From NCBI GenBank assembly GCA_022410635.1, contig JAJVDF010000208.1:1547004-1611003 (forward strand): a stretch of DNA of 64,000 bases, read 5' to 3'. This stretch comes from Tretioscincus oriximinensis (lineage: Eukaryota; Chordata; Lepidosauria; Squamata; Gymnophthalmidae). Below, in pieces: positions 51,996-61,828 of the stretch (positions are counted from its first letter, which is position 1; the number at the start of each line of letters is the position of its first letter). Below the pieces are notes generated by a model. That model saw only the letters and a program-made list of their open reading frames with translations, was not told the origin of the DNA and ran no database searches. Position numbers and translations under genes: made by a program.

Positions 51996-53102
51996 AATGT
52001 TTGAAGAACAGTTAGTAAATCACACGCAACGACGTCGCTGCGTTTTAACAGCACGAGCCGCGCTTTGCCAAAGATCCAGCTGTGAGGAGGCAGAAATGTG
52101 TGCAGCAGGCCATAGCGCCTCTCGCTTTCTTCTACCAAATATGTGCAGTTTGGCAAAGTTCAATGCAAGGCTGTCCAGGATCTCGTGGGTGGGCTCCGAG
52201 GGGATCCGATGCCTTGTTTCGTCCACGCCAAAGGCCAGGAANGGGCACAAGGCAGGAAGCCGTATTCTTCAAAGGTTAAATTGCAAAGGTCACTGGGTGG
52301 AAGACTTGGAATTTTGCATTTCATTGAAGATCCAGCAAAGGATTTCATTGCCTCTGAAGATTTAGGGCTGCTTCCAGATGTGTTCAAAATAGTGACATTG
52401 TCAAATGTGTTGCTGACAATTGCGTTATGGCCCTGCTAAAACAGTTCCTTCTAGTTTATCAGACCAGTATTCTTTGACACAACCTAGACTTCCAAGTTGG
52501 CAGGGACTCAATATTCTGCTATTTCATAAAGATAAATAAAACTATCGTTTTTATAATAGAGCATTTGTGATCATCTGTTCAGTCAGGAAGAGAGTGGGCT
52601 GTAACTCTCACCTTCCTTACTGTCTGATTGGAGGGAACAGCCTGGCTACCCTGTCCCCCCGAGCTGAGCCGAGGAGCAGGTGGCACAGGTGGGCCGATGG
52701 CGGCCAGGCTGCATTAGGTTTGGCCTTAGGGGGTGGTGGCAGCTTTGTGCCCACCAACTGCACCTGGGCAGGAGCAGCTGGGGGTCATGGCTGGCCAGGG
52801 GACTGGGGAACAAAGGCTAGANCCCAAAATCATTACCAATATCCAGCTTGGGCTAATCCCTCTAGTCTGGTAATAAAACAACTAAATTCATCCTTCATCA
52901 ATTGAGCTAAAATTCCATCTTCCCTACTCTGTGAAGCAGAGTAGAATATTTCTTGATACTCTTAATCACTAGAACAAGGCCTCGCTCCCTGTTCCTTCCT
53001 TCCTTCTACAAAAACTCATCCTCCCAACCATGGCTACTAGCAGACCCCAACAGCACTATGGTCCAGGCCATTCTAAAGTTTTAACCATTCTAAAGTTTGA
53101 GC
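51996..53102. other. About 1.1 kb with no recognised repeat
   Basis: Repeat-poor. A plus frame at 51931-52365 begins in the CR1 and is not a gene. Could include a conserved non-coding element; untested. Confidence 0.4.
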
Positions 53103-53466
53103 AGGCATGGATAGCTCAGTTGCTAAGGAATCCGTCTCTCGGCTGCGAGATGAGGTTTTGAAGCCCTGTGTGGGACGTGGGGAGGGTTGAGCACCTTCCA
53201 CTAGCTTGTAGCTCCAGCCAACCCAGCTATTTGAAAGCAGGAACTGCAAGAAATTGCAACGACTGCAAGTAGATACATGGGAACCACCAGAGCCTGGTGG
53301 GGAAGATAGAATGTCAGCCTTCGGGCAAAATACCCTTGTAAGCCACTTTGAGTCCCTTTGAAAGGTAAGAAAAGTGGGGTATAAGAACCAAGTTCTTCTT
53401 CTTCTTCTTCTTCTTCTTCTTCTTCTTCTTCTTCTTCTCCTCCTTCTTCTTCTTTTTCTTCTTCTT
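53103..53466 (+). mobile_element. TTC-tailed tRNA SINE, full length
   Basis: AGGCATGGATAGCTCAGTTG, GGTTTTGAAGCCCTGTGTG, body GAACTGCAAGAAATTGCAAC, tail GTAAGCCACTTTGAGTCCC, GGGGTATAAGAACC, then TTC units from 53393. Confidence 0.92.
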
Positions 53467-53468
53467 CT

Positions 53469-53573
53469 AATCCAACTTCAATCCATATTCAGAATAGAAG
53501 ACATCAGCAAAATAAACAGTCATTTTCTTTCTTTCCAAAATATCTAAACTCGAGTGGGTTTTCTGACCTAGAG
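53469..53573. mobile_element. Family B half-element
   Basis: TAATCCAACTTCAATCC matches a family B left terminus and the following TTTCTTTCTTTCC/TCTAAACTCGAG region resembles the interior at 41340-41400. The other terminus is missing next to the 18S fragment. Confidence 0.4.
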
Positions 53574-53580
53574 AATGTCC

Positions 53581-53688
53581 TTTATACACTCTGCCTGTTG
53601 TTACTACTGATTGGATAATTTAGTGAGGTCCTCGAATCAGCCCCACTGGGGTCGGCCACAGCCTGGTGCAGCGCCGAGAAGACAGTCG

Positions 53689-53722
<34 letters not shown>

Positions 53723-53734
53723 GAGGTTCCGTAG
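53581..53734 (+). pseudogene. 18S rRNA 3'-end fragment (rRNA pseudogene)
   Basis: The last 150 bases of small-subunit rRNA are recognisable: a TACTACTGATTGGATAATTT segment (genes have TACTACCGATTGGATGGTTT), GTGAGGTCCTCG, GGGTCGGCC, then CGAACTTGACTATCTAGAGG and AAGTAAAAGTCGTAACGAGG, stopping at TTCCGTAG, about 20 bases before the mature 3' end. Diverged and truncated, so not functional. It runs straight into a LINE-like tail in the same orientation. Confidence 0.9.
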
Positions 53735-53872
53735 NTAAATGTCATCTTTGTCCCTACTTTTAGATATTGTTTTATACTGTTTTTAATTTGTGATTTTGTA
53801 TTGATGATTTACTGTTGGCNACCCTGAGACCTTCGGGTTTAGGGTGGGATATAAGTATAAATAAATAAAAGA
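53735..53872 (+). mobile_element. BovB-type 3' tail joined to the 18S fragment
   Basis: TTTATACTGTTTTTAATTTG, GGCNACCCTGAGACC, CGGGTTTAGGGTGGGATATA and (AAAT)n. It follows the 18S fragment after a single n, consistent with a chimeric retroposed transcript. Confidence 0.7.
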
Positions 53873-53891
53873 AATAGAGGAACATCTGGAT

Positions 53892-54054
53892 TTTAATCCA
53901 GTTTTCAGTCCATGTTCACAATGGAAAAACACAGTAGCAAGCTAATTGCCTTTTTATATTATCCAAACCAAATTAGAGGATGCCGAAAGGAAACAGTTTT
54001 CCACTTTTTCTGACGGGTCCTATCTTTCCGAAAGTGGTCTGAAGCTGGATTAAA
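53892..54054. mobile_element. TIR family B element
   Basis: TTTAATCCAGTTTTCAGTCC on the left and GGTCTGAAGCTGGATTAAA on the right as inverted ends; interior similar to 41296-41475. Confidence 0.7.
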
Positions 54055-54667
54055 GCTTAGGTGTGAGCAGGGCAATAGTATCAGGGGGGTCTGATAGCAG
54101 GTCAGTAAGCCTTACTTAGCTAAAAAATGAAAGGAAAAAATAAATAGTTCCAAATATCTGGTACTATTCTTTTTAAAAAATTAAAGCAAGAGGGCTCTTT
54201 AGCTGAAAAATCGGGAAATATCTTTGCCAGCACGAAAAGCATCCTATCAGACTAGTTGGTTTCTAACAGTGTTTCTAATTTCCTTACATAACAAGGCTGC
54301 AATGTTGAGAAGGAAGTGTACAGATACCAAGAAATCAGGAAGGGTTAAAAAAGTCCTGGACCTCTAACCCCTGGGGTCAGGGGGTTATGACTTGGTAAGG
54401 TGGAAGGACGTCCTTTCAGGTAGTTTTAAATTACTTCAACGGGATAGGGGAGGGGGCAGGAAAGGAGAATATGTTGGCAATGAATACACAGCAGGCGGCT
54501 TTCATGCAGGTCTCCCTGGAAAGGATTCGAAACTCTTCGATGGGGTGGAAGAAAGATGGGTGCAAATCTGTTGCTTACTTCTGAACACAAATGTTCTGAA
54601 ACGTTTTGAAAAATCCATCCAGGTCTAAGGTGGTTTATATATGTACCCTGGAAGATCCACTTCAATG
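54055..54667. other. Unrecognised sequence
   Basis: No repeat or gene recognised. Confidence 0.4.
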
Positions 54668-54962
54668 AACATAAGAACATAAGAANAGCCATACTGGATC
54701 AGGCCACAGCCCATCAAGTCCAGCATTCTGTNNCACNCNGAGGCCCACCAGATGCACCNGGGCAGTCCGAACAGAGGAAAGCAAAATATGCTGCTCCTGT
54801 TCGTGACTCCCTGCAAATGGTATTTCAAAAGTCCTGCCTGTTGCTCCATCCCGGAGGCTACATCCAGACAACTATCTTAGTATCCATTTATACCCTTAGT
54901 GTCCATAAACCTGTCTAGTCCTGTCTTGAAACTATCCAAGCTGTTAGCTACCACTACCTCTT
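54668..54962 (-). mobile_element. CR1 3' UTR, TTATGTTC subtype
   Basis: GAACATAAGAACATAAGAA at its end, GCCACAGCCCATCAAGTCC, TGGTATTTCAAAAGTCCTGC, AGCTGTTAGCTACCACTACC. Several n's. Confidence 0.88.
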
Positions 54963-55061
54963 CAGAAATGGATTTTGTATTATCTTGATTTGGATAAACA
55001 GTAGTGACGCATATCTGTACGAAACAAAGGAGAAGTAAAGGACTTTTTGTACTCTGTTTTT

Positions 55062-55172
55062 CCAAAGGGACTCAGCGGCCTACGAGCCATTCTTCGCCTG
55101 AAGGCTTCCATTCTATCTTCCCTGTCACACTGTGATAATACCTATTCACCTATTTGCAATTACTTTACTTGC
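55062..55172 (-). mobile_element. TTC SINE body fragment
   Basis: AAAGGGACTCAGCGGCCTAC, CCTGAAGGCTTCCATTC, TATCTTCCC; no head or tail. Confidence 0.6.
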
Positions 55173-55183
55173 AATGCACTGTC

Positions 55184-55633
55184 CCTGTCCCCACTGAGCT
55201 TTATTCTGGGTCACATCTCAGAACAGAGCTTGGGCATCCACATGCCAGTATAGACTATGGCAGGCCCCATTCGCGGCTTGCCATAGTTCTCACAAGCATG
55301 CACATCAGTGGTGGGATTAAAACGATTTAAAAAACAGTTCTCTGCCCTAACGACCGAAGTCATTTCCGGTTGCGGCTTTGGGGGACGCCATCTTAAGTGA
55401 TGGCATCCCAGGAAGCGGCCGCTGGAAATGCCCTCTTAAGTGACATAATTTTGCCAGGAGCAGGCCTGCTTGNGGCCTGGGGAAGAGAGGAACAATTGGG
55501 TGCGCTTAATAACCAGGTCCCCAAACTCAAAACAAAAAGTTAGGTACTGGTTCTACTGAACCGGTATGAACCGGCTGAATTCCACCGCTGATGTAGACGG
55601 CAGGCGCCCAGAATAAGGCACAGTGGGGACAGG
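55184..55633. repeat. Fold-back element, split by hAT-like insertion
   Basis: Arms 55184-55210 and 55607-55633 are inverted with 25 of 27 matching (CCTGTCCCCACTG / CTTTATTCTGGG). Between the arms lies the CCAGTATAGACTATGGCAGG / GCCATAG hairpin family and a 285-bp hAT-like element (55306-55590). Confidence 0.72.
55306..55590. mobile_element. hAT-like non-autonomous DNA transposon
   Basis: Starts CAGTGGTGGGATTAAAAC and ends GAATTCCACCGCTG, inverted ends of a widespread CAGTGGTGGGATTC-type family. Flanks ATGCACAT and ATGTAGAC agree at five of eight positions, a possible eroded 8-bp duplication. No transposase. Confidence 0.65.
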
Positions 55634-55640
55634 TAAAGCC

Positions 55641-56357
55641 ATTGCTTGTCTAGGTCTTTCTGGATCCCCTCTCTTCTCCTCCTCTAAGCTTTAAGTCAAC
55701 GGATCCTTTTCCATTTCCATCCAGGCCAGATATAAAAATGTCAAACTGCACACAGGCACACACACAGGCACACAAGCGTGTAGAAAACCCTGAAAACCTT
55801 CCGCCTCGGAAGCCGGCTGCTTATTTGATTAAGTTAGGTGAAAAACAGTGCAAACACCCTGGCAGCTCTGTTTCCGCCAGCCTCCCCTCCTCTCTTTTCA
55901 TTTCTAATGCAAATCGGAAGTCGATGTGGATAGCCTCAGACTAACCTTCCCATCTGGAAGAGAACTAACCAGCCTTTAGGCTAATTTCAACCCTTCCCAG
56001 CTGTTGGGTTTGGTGGTGGTGGGTTGTTTTTTTCCCCTCCTGCCTTCTTCTCCTTTTTTTCCCCCCTTCTTCCTGTTCCCTCGTCGCAGGCTCAAGAAAG
56101 CCTATTTATACAAATGATTGCCATATCCTTCGCCAGGTGCTGACCCGGCACCCTGAGCCCAAGCCAAGTGTGTTTTTCATTTGCGGCCGACCCAGACTTG
56201 GAGCTGACCTGGGCAGCCTTAGCACGCTATGCAAACAGCCTGGTGTCTTGCGACTCGAGGCAACCGTAGACAATAGGCGTCCGGTTGTGACCGGACATTT
56301 TCTCCCTTTGAGTGACTGCTGACGCTGCATGGATCCTAAGGTGCACATGTGGTGGAC
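55641..56357. other. Unrecognised sequence
   Basis: About 700 bp, pyrimidine-rich at 56030-56080. No gene recognised; a CACACAGGCACACACAC patch lies at 55750-55770. Confidence 0.4.
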
Positions 56358-56475
56358 TTGTGACAAGGCCAATGGTCAGGGGTCCGTAAGTCTAGAATTA
56401 TGAACTCCCTTTTGAAATCCGGCTGCAACGTCTGGGTCTCTTCAGCCTCAAAAGACAGCGTTTAAGAGGTGATCT
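56358..56475 (+). repeat. Inverted duplication, left arm
   Basis: About 118 bases including non-CR1 sequence (GTCCGTAAGTCTAGAATTAT) and the start of a CR1 (ATCCGGCTGCAACGTCTGG). Inverted copy at 57394-57504. Confidence 0.92.
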
Positions 56476-56915
56476 GACTGAAGCCTATAAAGTCATACAT
56501 GGGGTGAATTAGGTGAATAAAGAAAAATCAAGACCAGGGGGCATCCCTTGGAACTGAGAGGCAGAAGGGTGAGGACAGACAATGGAAAGTATTTTTTCAC
56601 CCTGAGGATCACTGGTCTGTGGAATTTACTTCCAGAAGAGGTGATGGTAGCTAAAAGCCTGGATAGCTTCAAGACAGGATTGGACAAGTTCATGCACACC
56701 AAGGGCATAAATAGCTACTAGGATGGATCTCTTCACCCTGCCTCCGGGATGGAGCAACAAGCAGGATTCCTGAAGTACCGTTTGAAGGAAGTGGAGAACA
56801 GGTGATGATTCTGCTTTCAAATGCTCAGGTGCAATTGGTGGGCCACTGGGTGAGACAGAAGGATGGACTAGATGGGCTCTGGCCCCATTCAGCAGGGCTC
56901 CTCTTGGTTTCTTAA
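56404..56915 (+). mobile_element. CR1 ORF2 end plus 3' UTR
   Basis: CGTCTGGGTCTCTTCAGCCTC, GTATTTTTTCACCCTGAGG, GGAATTTACTTCCAGAAGAGG, GCATAAATAGCTACTAGG, ends GCTCCTCTTGGTTTCTTA. Confidence 0.9.
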
Positions 56916-57393
56916 TTTTTGATGCCAACAAAGGTGCACCTTTACACACATGGCATGGGAATGTTAATGGGGATTCTATGAGAAAGTGGAAAGAGAAATA
57001 AAATGCACCTTCACCTTACAAACAAGGATGACAAGTAAATGTCTGCATTTGGGAAATGCAGATTTGGAAAGTATTACACCTTAAAGTGCAAGGGAAGTTA
57101 TAGATAATATAACCACGTGTGCTCAGGCTGCTGTAGTGANTTTGGGTGGAAAGACAATACTACATGGACAATTCAGAAGATGTGCGATTATATAATCAAT
57201 GTGACTGTAAATGAAATTTCTAATTGTAGAATTAACAATCCAGAAAATACTCAGAAAATAAGAGACTGTAAACAAGAACAGTCGATAATTGAAAACTACG
57301 GATGGAATGTTTTGCATTACTTTGCAAAGATAAATAAAGTGTTTTAAACACCCACCCCAAAAAATAATTTTTAAAGACTTGTTAAATTTTTAA
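56916..57393. other. Unrecognised AT-rich spacer of the inverted duplication
   Basis: No gene or repeat. A plus frame (57117-57347) lacks a recognised motif. Confidence 0.4.
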
Positions 57394-57504
57394 AGATCAC
57401 CTCTTAAACGCTGTCTTTTGAGGCTGAAGAGACCCAGACGTTGTAGCCGGATTACAAAAGGGAGTTCATAATTCTAGACTTACGGACCCCTGGCCTTGTC
57501 ACAA
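57394..57504 (-). repeat. Inverted duplication, right arm
   Basis: Complement of 56358-56475 with one 7-base indel (AATGGTC missing) and about two substitutions. Includes both the CR1 part and the unique flank. Confidence 0.92.
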
Positions 57505-57921
57505 CTCCCAGTGCCCTTCAAATAATAGGAATCATATNTATTTGTTTGTTATTAGAGGAAAAACCCCATTGCTGTTTTGAATGCAATGGGGCGCTAGGCA
57601 GCAATGGGTGCAAGGGATGAAGGGGGCAGCCTGTGTTCCTCAGGCTTACTACCTGGAGCCACAAGAGGCGGGGTGAGGGAGGGGAGAACCATTATGACCA
57701 GTCGCCTTTGCAACTGGTGTCTGAGGATTGCAAATAGGGCTTGCTTGGAGAGGCTACAAGCCTTCCTATTGGATACAGGTTTCTACCCAATGGGAAGCCT
57801 TCCAGGAACAATCGAGAAAAGCACATTATTTAAGGGGAGAGATTACAATTTGTTATGAAGTGTATCGGTTTTAAAGAGAACATTTAAGAATGAATTTTTA
57901 ATTATTAAAAAACAAACAAGT
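57505..57921. other. Unrecognised sequence
   Basis: No gene recognised. Confidence 0.4.
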
Positions 57922-58250
57922 GTGGCTCCTTCGTCTCTCGCCTGGGACATCAGGTTTCGAAGCCCTGTGTTGGAAGTGGGGAGGGGTGAGCACCTTCAAC
58001 TAGCCTGTAGCTCTAGCCAACCCAGCTATTCGAAAGCATGAATTGCAAGAAATGGCAACTGACTGCAAGTAGATACATGGGAACCACCAGAGCCTGGTGG
58101 GGAAGATAGAATGTGAGCCTTCGGGCAAAATATATCCTTGTAAGCTGCTTTGAGTCCCTTTGAAAGGTGAGAAAAGCGGGGTATAAGAACCAAGTTCTTC
58201 TTCTTCTCCTTCTCCTTCTCCTTCTCCTTCTTCTTCCTCTTCTTCTTCTT
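57922..58250 (+). mobile_element. TTC SINE, head truncated
   Basis: Starts at the anticodon-side part CGTCTCTCGCCTGGGAC, GGTTTCGAAGCCCTGTG, full body, tail GTAAGCTGCTTTGAGTCCC, then mixed TTC/TCC units (58196-58248). Confidence 0.88.
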
Positions 58251-58988
58251 CTAACCACATTTACACGTTTACACGTCTAGGTGGAAGGAGGCCTTTTTCA
58301 CTCTTCCCCTTCCAACTGGCGCCTTTCGGGTCCAGCTTTGCAGCTTGGATTGGAGCTCTGGCTTTCGCACGACGTGCCAGGAATCCCCACAAGTCCTGAG
58401 CGACTTAACCGATGGAATCTTTGAAGCCTCTCTCGTGCAGATTAACTAATGAAAATATCTGTGAAATCGCCATTCAATCTTCTTTTTTTTAACCCCCCCC
58501 CCCCCCGTCTCTCGGCTGGATGTGTTTGCAAATGGCTGGGATGACGCCTCCTTGCCACACCATCTGGCCTGTCCGCGAAGCCTCAGGTTAGGAAATTCGC
58601 TCCCTGAAATCCAGGAATCGGATTTGACACACAATTAAGGGAGAGGATTTTGCAAAGTTGTCACTAAGTCCCCTCCGCTACCGTCACGATTGTCTGAGCC
58701 AAAGAAGGGGCAGAAGGGAGCAGGANGGATAAACTCCGAGGTGTCGCCTGCCCTTTGTTGACTGACACGTCTACCCTGCCCTGCTCAGAAATATCTTATA
58801 GTGGGTTATGAGCAACCTGGTAGGAAAACAGAAACAACACCGATTTCATTAAGACACANAGCCAATAAAATAATTAAAAACGGTATCTGGAATGGAAAAT
58901 ATTCCCATCAGCCAAAGGTTAGTGTAAAGATGGATCTCAGAAGAGTTCTGCCTAGGTGACATTATCTCGTATATTGAAATCTGTAAGA
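58251..58988. other. Unrecognised sequence
   Basis: Repeat-poor; a C run at 58493-58506. No gene. Confidence 0.4.
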
Positions 58989-59017
58989 AAAGTGTCGGCA
59001 GCATGAGCTTTCAGGGG
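58989..59017. repeat. GTCTATGRAAGC-family fragment at a SINE junction
   Basis: AAAGTGTCGGCAGCATGAGC then TTTCAGGGGC matches part of the fold-back arm seen at 24572-24600. The SINE is inserted directly after it. Confidence 0.5.
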
Positions 59018-59300
59018 CAAGTCTAGCTCAGTCGCTCAGGAATTCGTCTCTCCCCTGTGTGGGACGTGAGGTGGGCTGAGCACCTTCCACAATCTGTAGC
59101 TCCAGCCAACCCAGCTATTCGAAAGCAGGAACTGCAAGAAATTGCAACTGACTGCAAGTAGATACATGGGAACCACCACAGCCTGGTGGGGAAGATAGAA
59201 TGTCAGCCTTCGGGCAAAATACCCTTGTAAGCCACTTTGAGTCCCTTTGAAAGGTGAGAAAAAGCGGGGTATAAGAACCCAGTTCTTCTTCTTCTTTTGA
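59018..59300 (+). mobile_element. TTC SINE, B-box region deleted, short tail
   Basis: CAAGTCTAGCTCAGTCGCTC then GTCTCTCCCCTGTGTGGGAC with about 30 bases lost, body ACCCAGCTATTCGAAAGC, tail GTAAGCCACTTTGAGTCCC, only four TTC units. Confidence 0.88.
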
Positions 59301-59667
59301 TGGTCTCCGAAAGGTCCTGCTTTCTTGATAGTTTCTAAGCCACTAAAATATCTCTATATATCTCTTTCTCCCGTACACCCACCCGCTACTTACCTACCTA
59401 CCTACCTACATATCTCTCCTTAGCTCTCTCTTCCTTTCTATCCACCTATCCATCCACCTTCTTGACTTGTGTAGAATAAACTTAATCTATTTTTTTCTGA
59501 TTTAGTCCNGGAAATAAACACAGTTTAAGTTCATTCTCCGGAAANGAAGATAGTTTACAAGTTGCCTCAGTTCCACTGTGTCCTAAATTAACTTTGTCCC
59601 CAAAACCGGGACACACAGACACATGGGCGCATGTGCACATCTTTCCTTTGCACTCAGCGCAGGAGGC
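59301..59667. other. Unrecognised; CTAC microsatellite
   Basis: A short (CTAC)n at 59388-59408 and pyrimidine-rich surroundings. Confidence 0.5.
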
Positions 59668-60006
59668 GAGGCACGGATAGCTCAGNCGCTTAGGAATNCA
59701 TCTCTCGCCTGGGAGATGGGGTTTCGAAGCCCTGTGTGGGACATGGGGAGGGNNNGGCACCTTCCACTAGCCTGTAGCTCCAGCCAACCCAGCTATTTGA
59801 AAGCAGGAACTGCAAGAAATTGCAACGACTGCAATTAGATACATGGGAACCATCAGAGCCTGGTGGGGAAGATAGAATGGCAGCCTTCGGGCAAAAATAT
59901 ATCCTTGTAAGCCGCTTTGAGTCCCTTTGAAAGGTGAAAAAAGCGGGGTATAAGAACCAAGTTCTTCTTCTTCTTCTTCTTCTTCTTCTCCTTCTTCTCC
60001 TTCTTC
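59668..60006 (+). mobile_element. TTC-tailed tRNA SINE, reference copy
   Basis: GAGGCACGGATAGCTCAGNC (A-box-like), GAGATGGGGTTTCGAAGCCC (B-box-like), TAGCCTGTAGCTCCAGCC, AAGCAGGAACTGCAAGAAAT, GGTGGGGAAGATAGAATGG, GTAAGCCGCTTTGAGTCCC, AAAAAGCGGGGTATAAGAAC, then TTC. The most complete example of all parts. Confidence 0.93.
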
Positions 60007-60399
60007 TGCGTTATAGCAGGTGCAAAACCCACCTCCTGCAAGAGGAGTAGCTACGGCACATTCCAAGGATCTTTCCAGGACCCAGGAAGCTTTTGGAGCA
60101 CAGCCGACCTGCTCCTGCTGCCGTCTTGCAATTCCCCCTTTGCATCTGGGGTATTTAAAAATCCGAGATTTTTACTTAAGTTTACTAAATCCAGGCGGGA
60201 CAATATTCTTGCCTCCAAATCCGGGACACTCCTGGCTTTCCAACGTATGGCACCCCTCCTCGCGCCATAGCTCATAATTGTAGTTTGGATTTTATGGAAA
60301 CGCTTTGAAATGGGTTATATTCTGATCCATATGCAAAATTATGCNTAGGCAACCAGCCAAGACTTAATAATACTAATACTACTAATTATTATTACTTAT
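60007..60399. other. Unrecognised sequence
   Basis: No repeat or gene recognised. Confidence 0.4.
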
Positions 60400-60590
60400 A
60401 ACGCTCCTTTCACAAAAGTGTAGCAAACATAGCTTTTGTTGCTTTCTTCACAACAGACACCCTGTGAAGTAGGTGAGGCTGAGAGAGTTCAAAGAACTGT
60501 GACTGGCCTAAGGTCACCCAGCTGGCTTCTTGGAGGAGNGAGGAATCGAACCGGGAGGCTACCAGAGTCCAACATGCTAACCACTTTCTA
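60400..60590 (-). mobile_element. Sauria-type SINE fragment
   Basis: GTGAAGTAGGTGAGGCTGAG, AACTGTGACTGGCCTAAGG, TCACCCAGCTGGCTTCTTGG. Confidence 0.8.
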
Positions 60591-61049
60591 AATGTTGAAA
60601 TAAATAAATAAATANTAAATCTGAGAGATCATAATAAGTATGCAATGCCTCCATGCCATTTGGGTGGGTGCTTCCTTTCGTATAAATCTGAGATTTGCTG
60701 TGACCAAAGGAAACGAGAGGTCTGGCCTCTGCCCAGCCTCCAGTGAATGATCTTATGGCCTGCAAACAGAAAAAGCACACAACTACCCTCGAATTCTCCT
60801 TCTTGGTTATATTCTGCCTGCTTTGGGGACATGCTGAACAACAAATCATTAACACACCCTTCCTTTGAAAACACCACCAATAACAAATGAAGAGCCACTG
60901 AGTTCATTAATGGGGAAATGTTTAATCCACCCATATTTTGCCACTGAAGTCGTGAGGTTTTTGTGACACACCCAGTGAAAATAATACATTTGTAAAAAAG
61001 TCTTTGCTTAATGATGCAGCCACACAATATTTTTCCACACTTTACTTAG
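60591..61049. other. Unrecognised sequence
   Basis: Minus-strand frame at 60629-61027 without a recognised motif; no gene called. Confidence 0.4.
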
Positions 61050-61315
61050 AAGAAGAACCTGGGTTTTTTACCCCAACCTTCTCACCTGAAGGGACTCAGA
61101 GCGGCTTACGAGGTTAATTTTCGCCCAAAGGCTTACATCATTTCTGCCTTCTCCACCAGGATAATGATGGTACTCATTTATCTAATTGAAATGTTGATTG
61201 CAAATCTACTTTCTTTCGAATAGCTGAGGGCGCTCACCCCTCTCCACGCCCAACACAGGGCCTCAAAACCAGAGCTCTCAGTTGAAAGACCAGATCATGG
61301 CGCCTGCGCCATTCA
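61050..61315 (-). mobile_element. TTC SINE, full body, tail nearly absent
   Basis: AGAAGAAGAACCTGGG at its 3' end, GGGACTCAGAGCGGCTTAC, TTTCGAATAGCTGAGGGC, CTCAAAACCAGAGCTCTC. More decayed than other copies. Confidence 0.8.
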
Positions 61316-61539
61316 AATCTTACACTAGGGTGGTGTGATTGTCAAACAGTTTCGACAGAAGAAGTAGACTTGACTTATTAGCCACAAGATCCCCTTGCCA
61401 ACTTCTTTGAAATCTACCACATAGTTCAGAGGCACTCAAGTTATCCTAGCATAAAGAAAGCGTCAAGAAAAAGAATATCATGGTTTTTTAAAAAAAGATC
61501 AGGGAAAAGCAGCTCCCATAGTGCTTTTATGGGATGTAG
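61316..61539. other. Unrecognised sequence
   Basis: Contains GAAGAAGTAGACTTGAC near 61358, a scrap of the GTCTATG family. Confidence 0.45.
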
Positions 61540-61828
61540 TATGATAAATGGGAAAGTATTTTTTGACCTGGAGGGTCCTTGTTCTATGGAATTTACTTCC
61601 AGAAGAGGCGGTGATAGCTAGTAGCTTGGATACCTTTAAGAAAGGATTAGTCATGGAAGCCAAAGTGGATCAATAACTATTGGGATGGATGTCTTGATCC
61701 TGCCTCCAGGATGGAATAAATAGGAGCATTCGATGGGCCACCGAGTGAGACAGAAGGCTGGACTGGATGGGCTGTGGCCCCATTCAGCCCCATTCAGCAG
61801 GGCTCCTCTTAGGTTCTTATATATGCAG
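61540..61828 (+). mobile_element. CR1 3' UTR
   Basis: TTTACTTCCAGAAGAGGCGG, TGGGATGGATGTCTTGATCC, a duplicated CCCCATTCAGC CCCATTCAGC, GGCTCCTCTTAGGTTCTTA. Confidence 0.87.

Noticed and set aside
53581..53734. Functional 18S rRNA gene
   Set aside because: Only the last ~150 bases, diverged and lacking the mature 3' end.
59668..59740. True tRNA gene
   Set aside because: Has A- and B-box-like sequence but no complete cloverleaf that I can pair, and is the head of a multi-copy SINE.
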